Part shown: piece after piece, positions 7,483 to 13,194 of the stretch
How positions within the stretch are numbered: the stretch's first letter is position 1
Layout: every line of letters starts with the position of its first letter
Assembly: GCA_022567775.1 (NCBI GenBank)
Contig: JADFGH010000013.1
Span: 1-13,194, forward strand
DNA length: 13,194 nt
Direction: 5' to 3'
From: Pseudomonadota bacterium
GTDB taxonomy: Bacteria; Pseudomonadota; Gammaproteobacteria; Steroidobacterales; Woeseiaceae
The notes under the pieces: model-generated
Told to the model about the DNA's origin: nothing
The model's database searches: none
Seen by the model: only the letters and a program-made list of their open reading frames with translations
Translations under genes and position numbers: made by a program

Positions 7483-9051
7483 TTATATAGATGCACGGTT
7501 GATGTCCGAAGCAAGGTGCCCATCTTCCAGGCCGCGCTCCCGGCGGCGCAGTATACGGTTGATGACCTCCAGGTATGCACGACAAGCGGCCTCGACAATA
7601 TCCGTACTGGTGCCGTGTCCGCGATAGCTCTGACCGTTGTATTCCACGGTGACCGTAGCTTCGCCCTGGGCATCTTCGCCGACCGTGGCGCTATGCAATT
7701 CGAAGTTCTTCAATATCAGGTCGATGCCGGTCGTACTTTCAAGCACACTGAAAGCGGCTTCGACCGGCCCGTCCGCCTCCGCGGTCTCAATCTTTTCGTC
7801 CCCGTTTTCATCGATCAGTTTCAGGGTTGCAGTCGATTGCTCGGCAGTAGCGGAAATTACCTTCAATGACTTGAGAATCCATGGTCCCGACGATGAGCTA
7901 TCCACGTTCATGATGATGGCTTCGATGTCACCGTCATAAATATCTTTCTTCCGGTCAGCCAGTTTCTTGAATTCCTGGAACGCACGGTTCGTTTCAAACT
8001 CATCGAGGGCGAAGCCCAGGCGCTTCACGCGATCGCGAAACGCGTGCCGCCCACTGTGCTTGCCAAGGACCAGTTTCGATTTGCTGATGCCGACATCGCC
8101 CGGCCGCATGATCTCGTAGGTGGAATGATGCTGCAGCATGCCGTGCTGATGAATTCCCGCTTCGTGTGCGAAAGCGTTTTCGCCGACGATCGCCTTGTTT
8201 CGCGGAATGGCCATGCCGGTGATGCCGGCAACCAGCCGCGCTGTCGGATACAGTCGTGTCGTGTCTATCGCGGACTCGAGCGCGAAAAACTCGGCCCGTG
8301 TTTTGAGCGCCATTACGACCTCCTCGAGCGAACAGTTTCCGGCCCGCTCACCGATGCCGTTGATCGTGCATTCAATCTGCCTGGCGCCCGCGGCAACGGC
8401 AGCGAGACTGTTGGCGACTGCCATGCCGAGGTCATCGTGGCAATGGACGCTCAGCGTAATATCGTCGATGCCTGCTACATTGTCTTTCAGGTATCGAAAC
8501 AACAGGTCGAACTCCGCCGGCACGGTGTAGCCGACCGTGTCAGGAATGTTGACTGTAGTCGCGCCGGCCTCGATGGCAGCGGTCACCACTTCCGCAAGAT
8601 AGGCAAGCTCGGTGCGGGACGCGTCCTCCGGAGAAAATTCCACGTCATCACACAATTCACGTGCCTGGCTGATAGCGCCTACCGCACTCCTGATGATTTC
8701 TTCCTTCGCCATCTTGAGTTTGTATTCGCGGTGGATCGCACTCGTGGCAACGAACACATGAATCCTGTGCTTGTCTGCCCCTTTGACCGCTGCATACACT
8801 TTCTCGATGTCTTCCGGATTGCAGCGGGCAAGGCCACAGATGGTCGGGCCGCGATTCTCATCGGCGATCGCCTTGACCGCCTCGAAATCGCCGGGCGACG
8901 CAGCCGGAAAGCCGGCCTCGATAATATCGACCTTGAGTTCCGCCAGCGCCCTGGCGATCCTGAGCTTTTCCCTGAGCGTCATGCTGCAGCCGGGCGCCTG
9001 CTCGCCATCTCTCAGGGTGGTATCAAAGATCTTGATCTGCTCGGTTGCCAT
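7483..9051 (-). CDS. leuA: 2-isopropylmalate synthase (LeuA)
   Basis: LeuA condenses acetyl-CoA with 2-ketoisovalerate to 2-isopropylmalate, the committed step to leucine. At 522 residues it has the usual bacterial length. The catalytic TIM barrel starts with FDTTLRDGEQAPG (9-21, with R14 and D15), carries the metal-binding SVHCHDDLGM (H203 and H205), NGIGERAGNCSLEE (231-244) and HEAGIHQHGM (296-305). The C-terminal region (about 390-500), with STTGIDLILKNFELHS and GHGTSTDIVEA, is the LeuA dimer domain that binds leucine for feedback inhibition, so allosteric control is probably intact. The ATG at 9051 is preceded by GGAG 8 bases upstream, placed between the ilvA stop and the leuA start. Methylthioalkylmalate or citramalate synthase are less likely given the ilv/leu context. 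Confidence 0.97.
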   Translation of the reverse strand: MATEQIKIFDTTLRDGEQAPGCSMTLREKLRIARALAELKVDIIEAGFPAASPGDFEAVKAIADENRGPTICGLARCNPEDIEKVYAAVKGADKHRIHVFVATSAIHREYKLKMAKEEIIRSAVGAISQARELCDDVEFSPEDASRTELAYLAEVVTAAIEAGATTVNIPDTVGYTVPAEFDLLFRYLKDNVAGIDDITLSVHCHDDLGMAVANSLAAVAAGARQIECTINGIGERAGNCSLEEVVMALKTRAEFFALESAIDTTRLYPTARLVAGITGMAIPRNKAIVGENAFAHEAGIHQHGMLQHHSTYEIMRPGDVGISKSKLVLGKHSGRHAFRDRVKRLGFALDEFETNRAFQEFKKLADRKKDIYDGDIEAIIMNVDSSSSGPWILKSLKVISATAEQSTATLKLIDENGDEKIETAEADGPVEAAFSVLESTTGIDLILKNFELHSATVGEDAQGEATVTVEYNGQSYRGHGTSTDIVEAACRAYLEVINRILRRRERGLEDGHLASDINRASI

Positions 9052-9063
9052 GCTGTTACTCCG

Positions 9064-10152
9064 CTAGTCGCCGTAGTCGAGGCTGGCCATCGGGAAGTTT
9101 GGAATTGCCTGCGGCGTGTGACGCACGGAATCGGTGCGCAGCGCCCACATCAGGGACCGACTGTCGATATTGCTGCCGGTCAGGATCAGTCCAACCCGTT
9201 TCCCGGCCAACTGGTCTTTCAATTGCAATGCTGCAGCGAGAGGCGCCGCAGCGCCACCTTCGGCCAACTGGTGAATGGTCTCTGCATAGCAGCGAATCGC
9301 CATGCATATTTCGTCTTCACTGACCAGCACGAAGTCGTCCAGGTCCTGCATCATGCTGAGCGTGTAACGGACCGGCACCCGAGTCGCGAGCCCGTCTGCG
9401 ATAGTCCTGGTCGCGACCATCGGCACGTAATCCCCGGTATGCCAGGCATGGTGAAATGCTGGCGCATTCTCCGCCTGCACCGCAATAATCCTGGTGTTCG
9501 GCGACACGGCTTTGACGACGGTTGTCGTACCTGCTGCGAGGCTGCCGCCGCCAACCGGAACAATAATTACGTCAAGACCGTGTTCCGCCTGGTCCAGCAT
9601 TTCGAGCGCAACCGTGGCCTGTCCGGCGACAAGTTCGGGACTTTTACCGGGGTGCACCGAGACGGCGCCGGAATTCCAGGCGTGACGCACCGATGCGTCC
9701 CAGGCTGCATCGAAGTCGTGACCTTTGATGACCAGTTTCCCACCGAGCGCCTCCACGGCAGCGTTCTTGTCGGGATTGTTGTCCTCCGGCACGAACACGG
9801 TGCACTTTACCTTGTACATCGCACATGCCCGGGCAAGCGCTGCCCCGTAGTTGCCCCGGGTGGCGGTTACGATGCCAGCCGCGCGCTCTTTCTGATCCAT
9901 GGTTGCGAGCAGATTGATCGCGCCGCGAATCTTGAATGCACCAATGTCCTGAATATTCTCGAGCTTGACAAAAGTTTCTGCACCAAGGCGCGCGTTGAGT
10001 AGCGGGTTAGTGATGAATGGCGTTGGTGTCAGGAAAGGTTTAATGACTTTTCTGGCACGTTTGACATCGGCAAGGCTGATCGGTGCAGGGGGCGACCCCG
10101 CATCGGAACCCCAGTCGGTGGCATCGCGATGCATGCTGGCGGCAGCTGCCAT
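9064..10152 (-). CDS. ilvA: Threonine dehydratase, short form without ACT domain (IlvA-like)
   Basis: This is a fold-type II PLP enzyme of 362 residues, predicted to deaminate threonine to 2-oxobutanoate, the precursor of isoleucine. The PLP lysine is K74 in GAFKIRGA, the glycine loop is PVGGGSLAAG (from about 199), and TGSNID near 326 contacts the ring nitrogen. The asparagine loop reads TRGNYGAALA where most members have SAGNHAQGVA, keeping Asn but changing the residues around it. There is no C-terminal ACT-like domain, so the isoleucine feedback site of long IlvA is absent; length matches catabolic (TdcB-type) or serine/threonine dehydratases. The neighbourhood (after ilvC, before leuA) argues for biosynthesis. 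The ATG at 10152 follows GGAG by 8 bases; a GTG at 10155 overlapping the ilvC stop is possible. Exact substrate preference cannot be read from sequence. Confidence 0.85.
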   Translation of the reverse strand: MAAAASMHRDATDWGSDAGSPPAPISLADVKRARKVIKPFLTPTPFITNPLLNARLGAETFVKLENIQDIGAFKIRGAINLLATMDQKERAAGIVTATRGNYGAALARACAMYKVKCTVFVPEDNNPDKNAAVEALGGKLVIKGHDFDAAWDASVRHAWNSGAVSVHPGKSPELVAGQATVALEMLDQAEHGLDVIIVPVGGGSLAAGTTTVVKAVSPNTRIIAVQAENAPAFHHAWHTGDYVPMVATRTIADGLATRVPVRYTLSMMQDLDDFVLVSEDEICMAIRCYAETIHQLAEGGAAAPLAAALQLKDQLAGKRVGLILTGSNIDSRSLMWALRTDSVRHTPQAIPNFPMASLDYGD

Positions 10153-10154
10153 CA

Positions 10155-11141
10155 CTAACTCTCCAGCCAGTCCATGCGGCTTCTGAGATCCGCGCCGACT
10201 TTTTCTATCGGGTGATTGAGATCTTCCTCCATCATGCGCTTGTATTCCGGCTGACCGGCCTTGTTTTCAGCAATCCATTTCCGGGCGAATGTGCCGTCGC
10301 GGATGTCGTCAAGAATCTCCTGCATTTTTTCCCGGGTGTGTGCGTCGATAACGCGCGGACCACTGACCAGGTCACCATAGGCGGCTGTCTCGCTGATGAA
10401 CTCGTGCATCTTTTTCAGACCGCCTTCATGCAGCAGGTCGACGATTAGTTTCAGTTCGTGCATACACTCGTAGTAAGCGACCTCCGGTTGGTAGCCGGCT
10501 TTCACAAGCGTCTCGTAACCTGCGACGACAAGCTCGGTCACGCCGCCGCAAAGGACTGCCTGCTCGCCGAACAAATCGGTCTCGGTTTCTTCGGCAAATG
10601 TAGTCTCGATGACGCCGGCGCGGGCACCACCAATTCCCTGCGCATAGGCGAGCGCCAGTTTCAGGGCGTTGCCGGTACTGTCCTGGGCAATGGCGACGAG
10701 GCAGGGCACGCCGTGGCCGTCTTCGTACTGGCGGCGGACAAGATCGCCCGGTCCCTTCGGGGCGATCAATATGACGTCGAGATCGGCACGCGGCTCAATC
10801 TGCTGGTAATGAATATTGAAGCCGTGCGCGAACAGGATCGCAGCGCCCTGGTGCAGGTTATCCACGACAGACGCGTATAAGTCCGCCTGCGTCAGGTCCG
10901 GTGTCAGAAATGCCATGACCGCGGCGCCAATCGCTGCTGCAGCGGGCTCCTGCACCGCCAGCCCGTCTGCCTCGGCTTTTGCCCAGCTGGCACCCGTGGG
11001 CCGTAATCCCACGACGACATCATGTCCGCTGTCTTTGAGATTGAGCGCGTGTGCCCGACCCTGACTGCCATAACCCAGTATTGCGATACGTTTGCCTTCG
11101 AGGCAGGAGGCGTCGACATCTGCTTCCGAGTACATTTGCAT
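10155..11141 (-). CDS. ilvC: Ketol-acid reductoisomerase, class I (IlvC)
   Basis: IlvC isomerises and reduces 2-acetolactate and 2-aceto-2-hydroxybutyrate, the shared second step of valine/leucine and isoleucine synthesis. At 328 residues it is the short class I form. The Rossmann motif GYGSQG is at 23-28. The cofactor loop LRPTGASW (46-53) keeps R47 and S52, which in this family point to NADPH. Magnesium and substrate residues D189, E193 ([12 protein letters not shown]), E225, E229 (ECMHELK) and S250 sit at the canonical spacing, and H106 lies in FAHGFNIHY. The ATG at 11141 follows AAGGA by 6 bases. It is the first structural gene after the attenuator and its stop codon abuts the ilvA start, so transcription of the whole operon depends on read-through of the leader terminator. 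Confidence 0.97.
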   Translation of the reverse strand: MQMYSEADVDASCLEGKRIAILGYGSQGRAHALNLKDSGHDVVVGLRPTGASWAKAEADGLAVQEPAAAAIGAAVMAFLTPDLTQADLYASVVDNLHQGAAILFAHGFNIHYQQIEPRADLDVILIAPKGPGDLVRRQYEDGHGVPCLVAIAQDSTGNALKLALAYAQGIGGARAGVIETTFAEETETDLFGEQAVLCGGVTELVVAGYETLVKAGYQPEVAYYECMHELKLIVDLLHEGGLKKMHEFISETAAYGDLVSGPRVIDAHTREKMQEILDDIRDGTFARKWIAENKAGQPEYKRMMEEDLNHPIEKVGADLRSRMDWLES

Positions 11142-11165
11142 TTCGAATCCTTAAAAATCTGACCC

Positions 11166-11197
11166 AAAAAAAACCCACGATCCGGTCGGGATGCGGG
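11166..11197 (-). terminator. Attenuator: intrinsic terminator in the ilv operon leader
   Basis: On the minus strand CCCGCATCC (11197-11189) pairs with GGATCGTGGG (11183-11174), giving nine pairs with one bulged C (11179) and one G-U, a five-base loop, then eight T (11173-11166). This is a textbook Rho-independent terminator, but it lies between the leader peptide and ilvC, 25 bases before the ilvC ATG, so it would stop transcription before the structural genes. Its 5' arm ACCCCGCA (11199-11192) can instead pair with TGCGGGT (11238-11232) at the end of the leader ORF, forming an antiterminator. TGCGGGT in turn can pair with ACTCGCA (11287-11281) at leader codons 2-4, so the mutually exclusive 1:2, 2:3 and 3:4 pairings of an amino acid attenuator are all present. 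Confidence 0.9.
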
Positions 11198-11229
11198 GTC
11201 GGCGTTTTCTTCCTGATGGTTTCTGCTCG

Positions 11230-11292
11230 CTACCCGCAATTTCTCCCGATAAGGACCACCAGCGTAAGTAATGAGTTAAATGCGAGTTCCAT
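11230..11292 (-). CDS. ilvL: ilv operon leader peptide (attenuation control peptide)
   Basis: This 20-codon ORF encodes MELAFNSLLTLVVLIGRNCG and ends with TAG at 11232-11230. Codons 8-15 read Leu-Leu-Thr-Leu-Val-Val-Leu-Ile, so eight of the 20 residues are branched-chain amino acids (five Leu, two Val, one Ile). This is what a multivalent control peptide for an ilv/leu operon should look like, as in the E. coli ilvGMEDA leader. It lies upstream of an intrinsic terminator and 88 bases before ilvC. A ribosome stalled at codons 8-15 would leave the segment over codons 19-20 and the stop (11238-11232) free to pair with the terminator's 5' arm; a ribosome reaching the stop would cover it and allow termination. 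No Shine-Dalgarno sequence precedes the ATG. The peptide probably has no function beyond its translation. Confidence 0.88.
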   Translation of the reverse strand: MELAFNSLLTLVVLIGRNCG

Positions 11293-11300
11293 AGCCGCGG

Positions 11301-11329
11301 ATCATGTTGTATGCATCAATCGAAGTCAA
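11301..11329 (-). promoter_or_regulatory. Promoter of the ilv-leu operon
   Basis: On the minus strand TTGACT (11329-11324, 5 of 6 matches to the -35 consensus) and CATGAT (11306-11301, 4 of 6 to the -10) are separated by exactly 17 bases. The ATG of the leader peptide lies only 8 bases after the -10, so transcription from here would begin within a few bases of that ATG and the leader message would be essentially leaderless. The promoter begins 17 bases beyond the stop of the upstream MDR gene. This is a motif reading; a second promoter further upstream cannot be excluded. Confidence 0.6.
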
Positions 11330-11346
11330 CTGCTGAAATCCCGGTA

Positions 11347-12321
11347 TTAAAGTGTTACCACCAGTTTGCCGGTGGCGTGTCGCTCAAGCAACGCCTTCAT
11401 GGCCAGTGGCGCATCCTCGAGAGAGTAGGTCCTGGAAATGCAGGGCTTCAGTTTTCCCTGCTCGAACCAGGCCAGCAACTCACGCATGTTGTTACGGTTT
11501 GCCTCGGGTTCGCGCTCCGCGAAAGTGCCCCAGAAGACGCCGACGATCGATATGCCCCTGAGCAGTGGCAGGTTGGCCGGGATATTCGGAATCGTGCCGC
11601 TGGCAAAACCAATTATCAGAATCCGTCCACCCCAATCGACCGAGCGCAGGCAATCTTTGAATAATTCGCCACCGACCGGGTCGAAAATCACATCGACACC
11701 GCAACCACCGGTCAGCCCTTGCACCTGTTCCCGCAAGCTGGACTCCGTATAGTTAATAAGGTGCGCGGCGCCGCGGCTGCCGGCGAGTTCAAGCTTTGCG
11801 GTGGAACTGGCGGCCGCGATCACCTCGGCGCCCATCAGCCGGCCAATCTCGACGGCCGTGAGTCCAACGCCGCCGCCGGCGCCAAGCACCAGTAGTTTCT
11901 CGCCCGGCTTCAATTGGGCGCGCTGCCTGAGCGCGTGATAAGAGGTGCCATAGGTAATGATGAAGCCGGCCGCGTTGGTAAAGTCCATCGTGTCGGGAAT
12001 CGGCACTACATTGGTGGCTGGCACGCAGATTTCCTCTGCCATTGCCCCACCCATCGAGGTCGCCGCTACGCGCTGTCCCGGGTTCAAATGAGTGACGCCG
12101 TCACCCAGCTCCAGTATTTCACCTGCCAGCTCAAATCCTGGCGAAAACGGCAATGGCGGTTGTACCTGGTATTTGCCGGCGATGATCAGGTTGTCGGGAT
12201 AATTAACGCCACAGGCGTGTACGCCGATGCGGACCTCTCCCTTGCCAGGCACCGGCGCGGGCACCTCTTCGATGACCAGGCTCTCCGCTGGCCCATACTC
12301 TTTACACAGTAATGCTTTCAT
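11347..12321 (-). CDS. NADPH:quinone oxidoreductase-family protein (MDR superfamily)
   Basis: This is a 324-residue medium-chain dehydrogenase/reductase of the quinone-reductase type. The N-terminal GroES-like domain carries [10 protein letters not shown] (38-47) and [12 protein letters not shown] (58-69). The Rossmann domain has the glycine motif [16 protein letters not shown] (145-160), then VIFDPVGG (211-218) and [12 protein letters not shown] (231-242). The zinc-ligand cysteines of alcohol dehydrogenases are absent, as expected of this zinc-free subgroup. Such proteins reduce quinones, enones or enoyl thioesters with NADPH; the substrate here is unknown. The ATG at 12321 has AGGTG 6 bases upstream. 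It is divergent from an acyl-CoA dehydrogenase 38 bases away, so a role in fatty-acid or related acyl catabolism is plausible (inference). The ilv-leu promoter follows immediately, with no terminator seen between. Confidence 0.88.
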   Translation of the reverse strand: MKALLCKEYGPAESLVIEEVPAPVPGKGEVRIGVHACGVNYPDNLIIAGKYQVQPPLPFSPGFELAGEILELGDGVTHLNPGQRVAATSMGGAMAEEICVPATNVVPIPDTMDFTNAAGFIITYGTSYHALRQRAQLKPGEKLLVLGAGGGVGLTAVEIGRLMGAEVIAAASSTAKLELAGSRGAAHLINYTESSLREQVQGLTGGCGVDVIFDPVGGELFKDCLRSVDWGGRILIIGFASGTIPNIPANLPLLRGISIVGVFWGTFAEREPEANRNNMRELLAWFEQGKLKPCISRTYSLEDAPLAMKALLERHATGKLVVTL

Positions 12322-12330
12322 TGTGGCACC

Positions 12331-12337
12331 TATTATA
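12331..12337. promoter_or_regulatory. Candidate shared -10 element of a divergent promoter pair
   Basis: The 38-base gap between the MDR and acyl-CoA dehydrogenase genes contains TATTATA, which reads TATTAT on the plus strand (12331-12336) and TATAAT on the minus strand (12337-12332). It is the only AT-rich block in the gap and could serve RNA polymerase in either direction. Neither direction has a good -35 at 16-18 bases. On the minus side the gene's AGGTG follows directly, so that transcript would have a very short 5' end. Weak evidence. Confidence 0.3.
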
Positions 12338-12359
12338 TGGCGGTATGCTCCGGCGACTT

Positions 12360-13194
12360 ATGGATTTCGATTTGTCCCCGAAGGTCGCCGAACTGTCGTC
12401 TCGCATAGCCGGGTTCATGAAGTCGCACGTGTATCCGAACGAATCGGCCTATTACGAATTCCTTGATCAGGGAGCTTCTCGCTGGGTGATTCCGCCCATC
12501 ATGGAGGACCTCAAGGAGAAAGCGCGCGCGGCAGGGCTCTGGAACCTGTTTCTTCCGGACAGTGAACATGGGGCCGGCCTCACCAACCTTGAGTATGCGC
12601 CGCTGGCGGAACTCATGGGGCGCTCGCCAATCGCCTCCGAGGTATTTAATTGCGCAGCACCCGATAGCGGAAATATGGAAGTGCTGGCCCGTTATGGCAA
12701 TGACGATCAAAAGCAGGACTGGCTCGAGCCGCTGTTGCGAGGCGAAATCCGTTCCGCGTTTGCCATGACCGAACCTGATGTGGCTTCTTCCGATGCCACC
12801 AATATCAGGGCGACGATTGTCAGGGACGGTGATGAATACCTTATCAATGGACGTAAGTGGTGGACCTCGGGTGCGATGGATCCCCGCTGCAGGATCCTGA
12901 TATTCATGGGCAAGACGGACCCGGAGGCAGACCGCCATTCGCAGCAGTCGATGATCCTGATACCGATGGACACACCGGGCGTGCAGCTTGTGCGGCCGCT
13001 GACTGTGTACGGCTATGACGACGCACCCCACGGCCACGCGGAGATGCTGTTTGAGGACGTACGTGTGCCCGCCGCCAATTTGCTGCTCGGAGAAGGGCGT
13101 GGCTTCGAAATTGCGCAGGGCCGGCTCGGACCCGGACGCATACATCACTGCATGCGTCTCATCGGCATGGCGGAACGGGCGCTGGAAGATTTAT
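12360..13194 (+). CDS. Acyl-CoA dehydrogenase, ACAD10/11-like (3' end outside the window)
   Basis: The frame from ATG 12360 is open to the window's edge (278 complete codons seen of an expected 400 or so). The N-terminal helical domain includes [28 protein letters not shown] (split over 57-84), typical of the ACAD10/11-like branch. The middle beta domain has the FAD/substrate motif [16 protein letters not shown] (134-149) and GRKWWTSGA (164-172), followed by [19 protein letters not shown] at 231-249. The catalytic glutamate and C-terminal helices lie beyond the window. The enzyme should introduce an alpha,beta double bond in an acyl-CoA using FAD. An alternative in-frame ATG at 12345 would add five residues (MLRRL); MDFDLSP fits the family better. 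Neither has a clear ribosome binding site. It is divergent from the MDR gene and probably functionally linked to it. Confidence 0.92.
   Translation, partial: MDFDLSPKVAELSSRIAGFMKSHVYPNESAYYEFLDQGASRWVIPPIMEDLKEKARAAGLWNLFLPDSEHGAGLTNLEYAPLAELMGRSPIASEVFNCAAPDSGNMEVLARYGNDDQKQDWLEPLLRGEIRSAFAMTEPDVASSDATNIRATIVRDGDEYLINGRKWWTSGAMDPRCRILIFMGKTDPEADRHSQQSMILIPMDTPGVQLVRPLTVYGYDDAPHGHAEMLFEDVRVPAANLLLGEGRGFEIAQGRLGPGRIHHCMRLIGMAERALEDL

Noticed and set aside
7483..7494. TATAAT on the minus strand at the leuA end, as a promoter for ilvE
   Set aside because: The hexamer matches the -10 consensus but no acceptable -35 lies 16-18 bases upstream, and the motif is formed by the leuA stop codon context.
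8044..10002. Long plus-strand open frame of 652 codons
   Set aside because: It is antisense to leuA and ilvA, both of which have full sets of family motifs. The translation is rich in Arg, His and Cys with no recognisable domain, as expected of a shadow frame in GC-rich DNA.
10155..11141. IlvC residues that differ from the commonest class I text ([21 protein letters not shown])
   Set aside because: All metal- and substrate-binding residues are intact and these positions vary in the family, so I do not claim altered function.
10904..11239. Minus-strand frame reading from a TTG in the leader through the terminator into ilvC
   Set aside because: It is out of frame with both the leader peptide and ilvC, starts at a TTG without a ribosome binding site, and crosses the attenuator hairpin.
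12333..13148. Minus-strand open frame of 271 codons
   Set aside because: It lies opposite the acyl-CoA dehydrogenase, whose plus-strand frame is open to the window's end and has clear family motifs. The minus-strand product resembles nothing.

Overview
The window looks like chromosomal DNA from a gammaproteobacterium. MetB reads very close to the enterobacterial enzyme along its whole length, the LexA box is of the CTGT-N8-ACAG type used by beta- and gammaproteobacteria, and a DUF6491-like exported protein is present. The GC-rich wobble positions and the mix of DUF222-HNH, DUF6491-like and ACAD10/11-like genes suggest an environmental lineage (Xanthomonadales, Steroidobacterales or Woeseiales-like). 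That placement is an inference. There is no sign of a phage, insertion sequence or CRISPR array.

Layout on the plus strand. At 104-119 a near-perfect LexA/SOS box stands in front of a DUF222-HNH endonuclease gene (145-1476). Next comes a promoter (1477-1506) and a complete SAM-I (S-box) riboswitch (1514-1630) leading into metB (1738-2928), the first enzyme dedicated to making cystathionine for methionine. At the right edge an acyl-CoA dehydrogenase of the ACAD10/11 type begins (12360) and runs out of the window.

Layout on the minus strand, read right to left. An NADPH:quinone-reductase-like MDR protein (12321-11347) diverges from the acyl-CoA dehydrogenase across a 38-base gap. Immediately after it lies an unannotated branched-chain amino acid control region: a promoter (11329-11301), a 20-codon leader peptide (11292-11230) with the run Leu-Leu-Thr-Leu-Val-Val-Leu-Ile, and a GC-rich hairpin followed by eight T (11197-11166). 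This is a classical ribosome-mediated attenuator. It feeds a tightly packed operon ilvC - ilvA-like threonine dehydratase - leuA - ilvE - leuC - leuD - leuB, followed 9 bases later by the DUF6491-like gene, which converges on metB.

The operon's enzymes cover threonine to 2-oxobutanoate (IlvA), the reductoisomerase step shared by isoleucine and valine (IlvC), the full leucine branch from 2-ketoisovalerate to 2-ketoisocaproate (LeuA, LeuCD, LeuB) and the final transamination (IlvE). Acetohydroxyacid synthase and dihydroxyacid dehydratase are not in the window and must be encoded elsewhere if the pathway is complete. The most notable observations are the ilv leader/attenuator with a possibly leaderless leader ORF, the absence of any ATG/GTG/TTG start for leuB (probably CTG), the SAM-I riboswitch on a gammaproteobacterial metB, and SOS control of the DUF222-HNH nuclease.
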